From Bacteriovoracaceae bacterium UBA6200 (GTDB lineage Bacteria > Bdellovibrionota > Bacteriovoracia > Bacteriovoracales > Bacteriovoracaceae): a stretch of 59,961 nt of DNA. Location of the stretch: NCBI GenBank assembly GCA_002422605.1, contig DISW01000024.1, positions 1 through 59,961 on the forward strand. The letters are read 5' to 3'. Below are positions 55,186-59,961 of this stretch, piece after piece. The notes beneath the pieces were generated by a model. It saw nothing but the letters and a program-made list of their open reading frames with translations, ran no database searches and was not told the origin of the DNA. Each line of letters begins with the position of its first letter. The first letter of the stretch is position 1. The position numbers and the translations under genes are program-made.

Positions 55186-55887
55186 CTATTCCATACTCTT
55201 AAGGTGGTCATAAACCCAGTCATCAGAATCCATGGAAAGATCTACTGTGACATCAATTACTTCTTTATCTTTTTGAAGGGCGGATCCATTAAAGTTTTTC
55301 TTTTTGTTTGAAGAAGCAGATGACACAGAAGAAGTTCTGGGAATTGCAACCTGGGCTGATTCTGACTCACTCTCCATTTTTTTTTCAATAAGGAGAACTG
55401 AATCTAAAGCCGTTTCTTTCCATAGCTTCTTTAGTTTTTTTGTTATCCCCCCAAACTCATCCATTAAGCCGTATAACTTATCATCATAGAAATCAACTAC
55501 TGCGGGTGTCTTGTGCTTGGTAGATGCTTCTTTTAATACTTCAAAGGAGTCAGTGTTTTTAAAAATTTCCACTAGTTTCTGGCGAAAGAAGTTAACCTTG
55601 TGGCCATCTTTTCCAAGACTTATCTTTGGTCTTCCTTTACCTTCTAGATTCTTTGTGTCATTTTTAATGAGTTTCTCTAATGAACGCTTTGAGAAATGGA
55701 ATGTTGTCTTGCCTTCAGTATAGATCGAGTTAAGAACTGAACCCATTATTCTAATTTCTTCCAAGTCATGGTTATAATATTCAACTAGCTTCTTCCTGAA
55801 AGCAGCTTCGGGTATGTGAGATAGGTAAGTTGTCTTATGCAAATAATAATTTTCTTTCGTTAGCTCTAAAAGCTTGTCGAGTTTCAT
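55186..55887 (-). CDS. Hypothetical protein, possibly DNA-binding
   Basis: 233 residues. A basic helical first half (AFRKKLVEYYNHDLEEIR, FSKRSLEKLIKNDTKNLEGKGRPKISLG) suggests nucleic-acid binding; a Ser-rich linker near residues 185-195 and an acidic tail (DLSMDSDDWVYDHL) follow. No family recognised. Next to the inverted repeat and iteron-like region, so a replication role is possible but unsupported. Confidence 0.55.
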   Translation of the reverse strand: MKLDKLLELTKENYYLHKTTYLSHIPEAAFRKKLVEYYNHDLEEIRIMGSVLNSIYTEGKTTFHFSKRSLEKLIKNDTKNLEGKGRPKISLGKDGHKVNFFRQKLVEIFKNTDSFEVLKEASTKHKTPAVVDFYDDKLYGLMDEFGGITKKLKKLWKETALDSVLLIEKKMESESESAQVAIPRTSSVSSASSNKKKNFNGSALQKDKEVIDVTVDLSMDSDDWVYDHLKSME

Positions 55888-55999
55888 GGTTGTTACCTTT
55901 TGTTAGTTAAAGAGTTATTTCAATTGAACTTATCAGCCATGCTTACGGCTGTGACATTAGTTGAGATTTTATTACTTCGTTTTGTGAATTGGAGCGTTG

Positions 56000-56090
56000 A
56001 ATATTTTTAAGGAGTTTATAATTTAAGTGCGGCTCGATCCCTTGACGAGGTCGCTTGTCTTATTAAATTCTTCACTCCTTAAAAAAATAT
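56000..56090. repeat. Long inverted repeat
   Basis: AATATTTTTAAGGAGT (56000-56015) pairs with ACTCCTTAAAAAAATAT (56074-56090, one extra A), with a second inner match (TAATTTAAG / CTTATTAAATT) and GCGGCTC/GAGGTCGC. The folded region is about 90 nt. It lies in a gene-free stretch (55888-56343). Confidence 0.65.
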
Positions 56091-56204
56091 AAACACTAAA
56101 CTAAACTTCCTCTCCCTAAGAATGTATAGATAGATAATAGGATAGATGTATATATGGGTATCCAAGACAGCTTAACATATTACAATTACTCTCCTTTTTG
56201 GTGT

Positions 56205-56276
56205 TTTCATAGCCCAGTTGATAGCCACTTTCATGGCCCTTTTCATAGGGTGTTTCATGACTTGTTTCATGATGTG
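56205..56276. repeat. Six 12-bp iteron-like direct repeats
   Basis: Head-to-tail 12-bp units of form TTTCATnnnnnn: 56205, 56217 (diverged), 56229, 56241, 56253 and 56265. An ORF (56116-56328) reads through them but begins inside a terminator with a TTG, so I treat them as noncoding. Spacing of one helical turn fits an initiator or regulator binding array. Confidence 0.75.
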
Positions 56277-56283
56277 ATTTATT

Positions 56284-56335
56284 AAAAAGAAGTGAAAAGA
56301 CCTGCCTCCTGTAATCTGAGTTACACAAAGGCAGG
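56284..56335 (-). terminator. Rho-independent terminator of the paralogue cluster
   Basis: Minus-strand stem CCTGCCT/AGGCAGG with an inner TGTAA/TTACA stem, followed by a T-rich tail (TCTTTTCACTTCTTTTT). It ends the operon that stops at 56344. Confidence 0.8.
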
Positions 56336-56343
56336 CTGGTTAA

Positions 56344-56682
56344 TTAACGACCTTGGTTTCCTAATGTAATTGAGTGATAGATTCCAAAAGCAGCAGTAAC
56401 GTTAAGAACTTCATCGAAGTCAGATTCTTGCACCTTCATGAAGTCCATCACTCCTTCTTGTCTTCTTTGATGAACAATAAGATACTTCTTTCCCTTACCT
56501 TCGCTTATATCAAAGATGGCTTTAATTTCGTAATAATTACCATATCTAGCTTCTTCACTATTTTGAAGAATTGCTCCATCTAGCTGGGTATCCATGTCAA
56601 AGGCGATACTCCAAACTCTTTTCATAAGGTCTGGATGCTTGCCCTGATGGTGGGTAATGTTCTGTATTGTTTTGTTTTTCAT
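56344..56682 (-). CDS. Small paralogous protein C
   Basis: 112 residues. HPDLMKRV then YYEIKAIFDISEGKGKKYLIVHQ matches the core of the two upstream paralogues. No known domain. Overlaps the previous gene by 4 bp. Confidence 0.6.
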   Translation of the reverse strand: MKNKTIQNITHHQGKHPDLMKRVWSIAFDMDTQLDGAILQNSEEARYGNYYEIKAIFDISEGKGKKYLIVHQRRQEGVMDFMKVQESDFDEVLNVTAAFGIYHSITLGNQGR

Positions 56683-56894
56683 AGATCCTCCTCTTTGAAG
56701 GCCCCGATCTTTCCTGGACCTTTAATGTAATAAATTCCTTGTGCTTTAACCCAATTAAGTCCTTCGCCAGCATCTATTTGCAATAATCTAAAAAGACTTA
56801 ACAAAAATTTCCATTTTTTATGACGTGAAATTTTATTCTTATTAGCGAAATAGCTCCTAATTGCTTTTATCTGTCTAGAGCTACGCCTATTCAT
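56679..56894 (-). CDS. Small basic protein
   Basis: 71 residues, many Lys/Arg in the first half (NRRSSRQIKAIRSYFANKNKIS, RHKKWKF), suggesting nucleic-acid contact. Unlike its neighbours it lacks the shared core. Overlaps genes on both sides, so part of the same operon. Confidence 0.55.
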   Translation of the reverse strand: MNRRSSRQIKAIRSYFANKNKISRHKKWKFLLSLFRLLQIDAGEGLNWVKAQGIYYIKGPGKIGAFKEEDL

Positions 56895-57168
56895 CCTTCA
56901 CCTCCCCTAGCTTGATCTCATCGAACATTTGAAATGCAGGAAAGTTTCCAAACTTCCCGTGTAGTGGGACATCGAAATCAAATTCAAAGATTGTCTTTCC
57001 CTGGCACATTTTTTTATGGCAAATTTTGAAATTCTTATTACTCGAAACTTCAATTATACTTTTAACTTCGATACCATTGCCCTTTTCATACCAAACCTCA
57101 CAGGCCAAGAGATTAGGGTTGCTTAAAGTTTCAACTCCAAAAACTTCTTTAGGTGAACTCATAACCAC
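56887..57168 (-). CDS. Small paralogous protein B
   Basis: 93 residues. LSNPNLLACEVWYEKGNGIEVKSIIEVS and MFDEIKLGEV align with protein A. Function unknown. Overlaps protein A by 10 bp. Confidence 0.62.
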   Translation of the reverse strand: MVMSSPKEVFGVETLSNPNLLACEVWYEKGNGIEVKSIIEVSSNKNFKICHKKMCQGKTIFEFDFDVPLHGKFGNFPAFQMFDEIKLGEVKDE

Positions 57169-57476
57169 ACGCTCCCTAGTTTAATTTCTTGAAACTCATC
57201 ACTTGCAGGCCCTTCTCCTAAGTTTGGATCACGAGGAATTACCTTTTCAACTTCATGTACGAGCAAATTATCTTCAAATACTTTTAGAATCAGTTTAGAT
57301 CCCTCACTTGTATCAAGCATGGCTTTAATCTGAGTGCCTCCAATGTTGTTGTATTTGATCTCAACTTCCATGAGATTTGGATCACTCATAATCTGGGCTG
57401 CAATCAGTTGTGGACTACCTACGGCCTTTCCTTTCGGTTCAGCTTTTTTCACTCTCAACGTTTTCAACTTACTCAT
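57159..57476 (-). CDS. Small paralogous protein A
   Basis: 105 residues. Lys-rich start, then MSDPNLMEVEIKYNNIGGTQIKAMLDTSEGSKL and FQEIKLGSV, the shared core with B and C. First gene of a four-gene operon. AAGGAGAG ribosome site. Confidence 0.65.
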   Translation of the reverse strand: MSKLKTLRVKKAEPKGKAVGSPQLIAAQIMSDPNLMEVEIKYNNIGGTQIKAMLDTSEGSKLILKVFEDNLLVHEVEKVIPRDPNLGEGPASDEFQEIKLGSVWL

Positions 57477-57628
57477 TCAACTCTCCTTAAAAATTTGAAG
57501 GATTAATTCCTTCACCCCTATTACGAAACCCTCCTGCTGTATTTCAGTACGTTATTCCAGATAGTTAAAGCCGAATTAAAGATTGAGCGAAATACTCCGA
57601 CAAGTAGGCATAATTATGGGAGAATGAG

Positions 57629-58483
57629 ATGGCAAAACCTACTGGCGGAAAGAACGGAGCTCCTAAGAAGCCTGTAAATGAGCAACTAAAATATGAGTTG
57701 GATTACGAAGGCAATACAGGAAGAAATTGGGATAGTTTATTTGATTTATATAATTATTTTGAAGCTAGAAATGCACCTCAATCCGTCCTTAGCTTAATCG
57801 AAAACTTAATAGCGATGGAAGCTGAACCCGAAACACTTGAGATCAAGGAGATAGTAGAGGCACTTACCACAAGAGTTTGCGGTTTAACTGATTTGGAAGC
57901 GCAAAAGAAATGTCTAGAATACCAAAGATTAAATTTTATAAAGATGAGAACTTCTGCCCCTTTTGAAGCTACCAAGATTATGCTGAGTAAAGTTTTGGGC
58001 CATATAGAAATACTTCAAAATTCATCTCTATTACTCTCCAGAAAAGACCTTGAAAGAATGTATGATGACGTTGGTAAAGACTTGCCTAGTGAATCCTCGT
58101 TCATCCTAGAAGAAGTTAATAAACTAGGTAAGGATGATCTCTCACATATTTCTTTGGAAGTTTTTGAAAAGGTATTTAGAAGTGCTACATATAACCAATA
58201 CAAGTCAGTGGGAGAGAAGAGAGCTTATCTAAGAAGAAGTTTTCAGGGGTTAAGCCAAGACTACTGGTGGAAGCTTCATTCCCGTGTCCATCATTACAAT
58301 CCTGAAAACAAACCAGAGCAGGATCTTGATTACCCTAGTGATGAGCAATTCAAAAAAGAATATAGAGCTGAAGCTAAAAAGAGAAAATTGGAAGCCCAAT
58401 TCAAAGCTGAGCCTCCCAAGCCAGTTAAGACCTATTCTAAGAAAGAAATAAAAGAACTTATGAAGAAAAAGAAAGCAGCCTAA
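57629..58483 (+). CDS. Hypothetical protein with basic tail
   Basis: 284 residues. Helical throughout, with a strongly Lys-rich C-terminus (SKKEIKELMKKKK) and N-terminus (KPTGGKNGAPKKP). No recognised family; possible role in replication or excision from its place beside the integrase. Overlaps the convergent integrase stop by 4 bp. Confidence 0.6.
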   Translation: MAKPTGGKNGAPKKPVNEQLKYELDYEGNTGRNWDSLFDLYNYFEARNAPQSVLSLIENLIAMEAEPETLEIKEIVEALTTRVCGLTDLEAQKKCLEYQRLNFIKMRTSAPFEATKIMLSKVLGHIEILQNSSLLLSRKDLERMYDDVGKDLPSESSFILEEVNKLGKDDLSHISLEVFEKVFRSATYNQYKSVGEKRAYLRRSFQGLSQDYWWKLHSRVHHYNPENKPEQDLDYPSDEQFKKEYRAEAKKRKLEAQFKAEPPKPVKTYSKKEIKELMKKKKAA

Positions 58484-59706
58484 TTGGCTGCCTTCTTTGG
58501 TGTCCACTCTTCATCATCCAGCTCTCTAGAATCCATCACATAATACTTATAAGTAGTCTCAATAGATGAATGGCCTACTGCAAGTCTAAGATCCTCAGCA
58601 GGTTTCTCAACTTTCACTGCATTAGTAATGAAGCTTCTTCTCATATCGTGAAAGGTGTATTCAGGTAGACCAAGCACTTCCATGAGCTCACTGAACTTGT
58701 TGCTCAATGTGTCTGGATGAATGAAAGTCTCATCGTGCATACCCTCAATATACTCATAGGCAACTTCAGGTTTTAAGAACCAATGTGGTACTTTCCTTGG
58801 TAGCCTTGATTTGAGAGGAGCATACTCAATTTCATTATCAACTATCTTCTCAAACTGTCTTTCAACAGCCAAATGAGCTTTCTTAAGATCACCTTTCTTA
58901 ATACCCATAGCTTCATTCCTTCTGAGGCCATAGTAATAAGCAAGGTAAGCTGAGAATCTCCAACCAATCTCATTATCATCAAGGTGTTTCTTAATAACCT
59001 TCCAATGTTCAGGAGTTATATATTTGCTCACATGAACATCACCCATCTTTCTTCTAGCTTCATGCTCTTTCAATGTAGCTTTGGTCAATGGATCAAATAA
59101 TAAAGGATTAACTTCTTCCGGCCTCTTTAGGTGCAGGTACTTCATGAATCGATTCATCTCATTAACTGTATACCTAAGAACCTTTGCAGACATGATCGTT
59201 CCCTTAGGGAAGATTCTTTTTTCTTCATCTAACTCTGACTTGTCCTTATTCAAAAGATACTTGCCCCAAACAAACTGCTGTTTGTGCCATTCCAAAGGAT
59301 CAGCCATTCCCATCTTGTCGATGAACCACGTCAATCCATACTTAGTAAGATAGGCAAACATACTCTTTGCATCCTTCTTATCTGGAATGTGAAGGGCCAG
59401 ATAGTTGTCGATATAATCCTGAAGAAGCTCTGGGGAGATGTAGGCATGTTTGAATTTTATTTTTGCTTTCGCTCTTTCTTCTACTGGGTCTTTCCCATTC
59501 AACCTTGTGACAAGATCATCAAGAGCTTTAGGATTTGAAAGTAAGTCTCGATATTTCTTTTTAGGAAGTCTCTCGAACTCTCTTTTACCCGTGGGATACT
59601 CAACCCACCTTCGAATGACAAATTGTTCCCGTTCTTTTAGAAGTGACCAGGTGAAAAACTTTGTGCCAGCGACGTAGGTCTTCTGGGCTTTCTTAGCTCG
59701 CGCCAT
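58480..59706 (-). CDS. Tyrosine integrase of element 2
   Basis: 408 residues. SAM-like core-binding domain, then Arg in YYGLRRNEAMG, Lys in LKSRLPRKVP, HDMRRSF, and GHSSIETTYKYYV with the Tyr. Strong AAGGAGG site. Lies 173 bp downstream of tRNA-fMet in the same direction, and is the likely enzyme that inserted the element there. Confidence 0.93.
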   Translation of the reverse strand: MARAKKAQKTYVAGTKFFTWSLLKEREQFVIRRWVEYPTGKREFERLPKKKYRDLLSNPKALDDLVTRLNGKDPVEERAKAKIKFKHAYISPELLQDYIDNYLALHIPDKKDAKSMFAYLTKYGLTWFIDKMGMADPLEWHKQQFVWGKYLLNKDKSELDEEKRIFPKGTIMSAKVLRYTVNEMNRFMKYLHLKRPEEVNPLLFDPLTKATLKEHEARRKMGDVHVSKYITPEHWKVIKKHLDDNEIGWRFSAYLAYYYGLRRNEAMGIKKGDLKKAHLAVERQFEKIVDNEIEYAPLKSRLPRKVPHWFLKPEVAYEYIEGMHDETFIHPDTLSNKFSELMEVLGLPEYTFHDMRRSFITNAVKVEKPAEDLRLAVGHSSIETTYKYYVMDSRELDDEEWTPKKAAN

Positions 59707-59771
59707 AAAGGATACCTCCTTGATGTATCGAACCCATATACGAAAGCCACCCCCATTGAGATTTTCTCAAT

Positions 59772-59832
59772 ACTTATGGAACTTATGGAATGGTTAATCC
59801 ATACCAATTTGTAATTGAAAAATACCAATTTG
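59772..59832. repeat. Short direct repeats, candidate integrase arm sites
   Basis: ACTTATGGA in tandem (59772-59780, 59781-59789) and ATACCAATTTG twice (59801-59811, 59822-59832), the latter 21 bp apart. They lie between the integrase and attR, where arm-type sites are expected. Confidence 0.55.
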
Positions 59833-59879
59833 AACGATTCAACCTGTGCCGCAAATGTATGAAATGATTAATGAAAAAT

Positions 59880-59956
<77 letters not shown>

Positions 59957-59961
59957 ACTGA

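Noticed and set aside
56116..56328. 70-residue ORF with H-E-T / Y-E-x-G repeats
   Set aside because: It starts with TTG inside a terminator stem and its repeat is a direct result of the 12-bp DNA units; treated as noncoding iterons.
37914..59879. Prophage
   Set aside because: No capsid, terminase, tail or lysis gene was found in either element.

Overview
The window looks like a chromosome segment of a Bdellovibrionota-type predator relative (Bacteriovorax/Peredibacter-like). This is an inference from the AT-rich sequence, the very high share of secreted or lipoprotein 'hypothetical' genes and the style of the housekeeping genes. No 16S or other decisive marker is present.

Bases 1-37.8 kb are ordinary chromosome. 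In order they hold: a partial membrane gene, rpiB, ahcY, an RlmL/TrmN-like RNA methyltransferase, two tandem atypical OmpR-type response regulators beside a possible PD-(D/E)XK protein, an acyl-CoA dehydrogenase, deoC, tyrS, several secreted proteins, a DCC-family protein, a secreted HEXXH protein, trpS, an ETHE1-like persulfide dioxygenase with a membrane-anchored thioredoxin, a class V aminotransferase, a second HEXXH protein, a periplasmic GH15 glucoamylase with a sugar MFS transporter, a VAO-type flavoprotein, a heavy-metal block (CDF-like transporter, CzcA, a minimal adaptor, CzcC, Cys/His-rich small proteins), a ClC channel and a NAGPA-type secreted protein.

Bases 37.9-59.96 kb are accessory DNA inserted into an initiator tRNA gene. 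The intact tRNA-fMet (59880-59956, minus strand) lies at the far right. Its displaced original 3' half is at 37869-37913, and a third 3' half at 47234-47286 divides the DNA into two tandem integrated elements.

Element 1 (about 37.9-47.3 kb) carries an RHH regulator with visible operators, a five-gene operon with two different TIR-type proteins, a membrane protein, a coiled-coil protein and a DUF4145-like zinc protein (the best candidate for a new defence system), a three-TM protein beside a stand-alone REC domain, lipoproteins under an XRE regulator, a serine recombinase, a cluster of hairpins with GTTA loops and a decayed tyrosine integrase.

Element 2 (about 47.3-59.9 kb) carries an OLD-family nuclease, an ATPase/TOPRIM-like gene pair, a XerC-like recombinase, an XRE regulator with a lipoprotein set resembling that of element 1, a long inverted repeat with 12-bp iteron-like repeats (possible replication origin), a cluster of small paralogous proteins and the integrase directly downstream of the tRNA. 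There are no phage structural genes and no conjugation genes, so both look like small integrative islands or satellites carrying defence cargo.

The integration appears to have replaced the T-arm of the initiator tRNA, turning a U50-G64 wobble into a U-A pair, and to have moved the tRNA's own terminator 22 kb away so that the integrase now lies in its read-through path.
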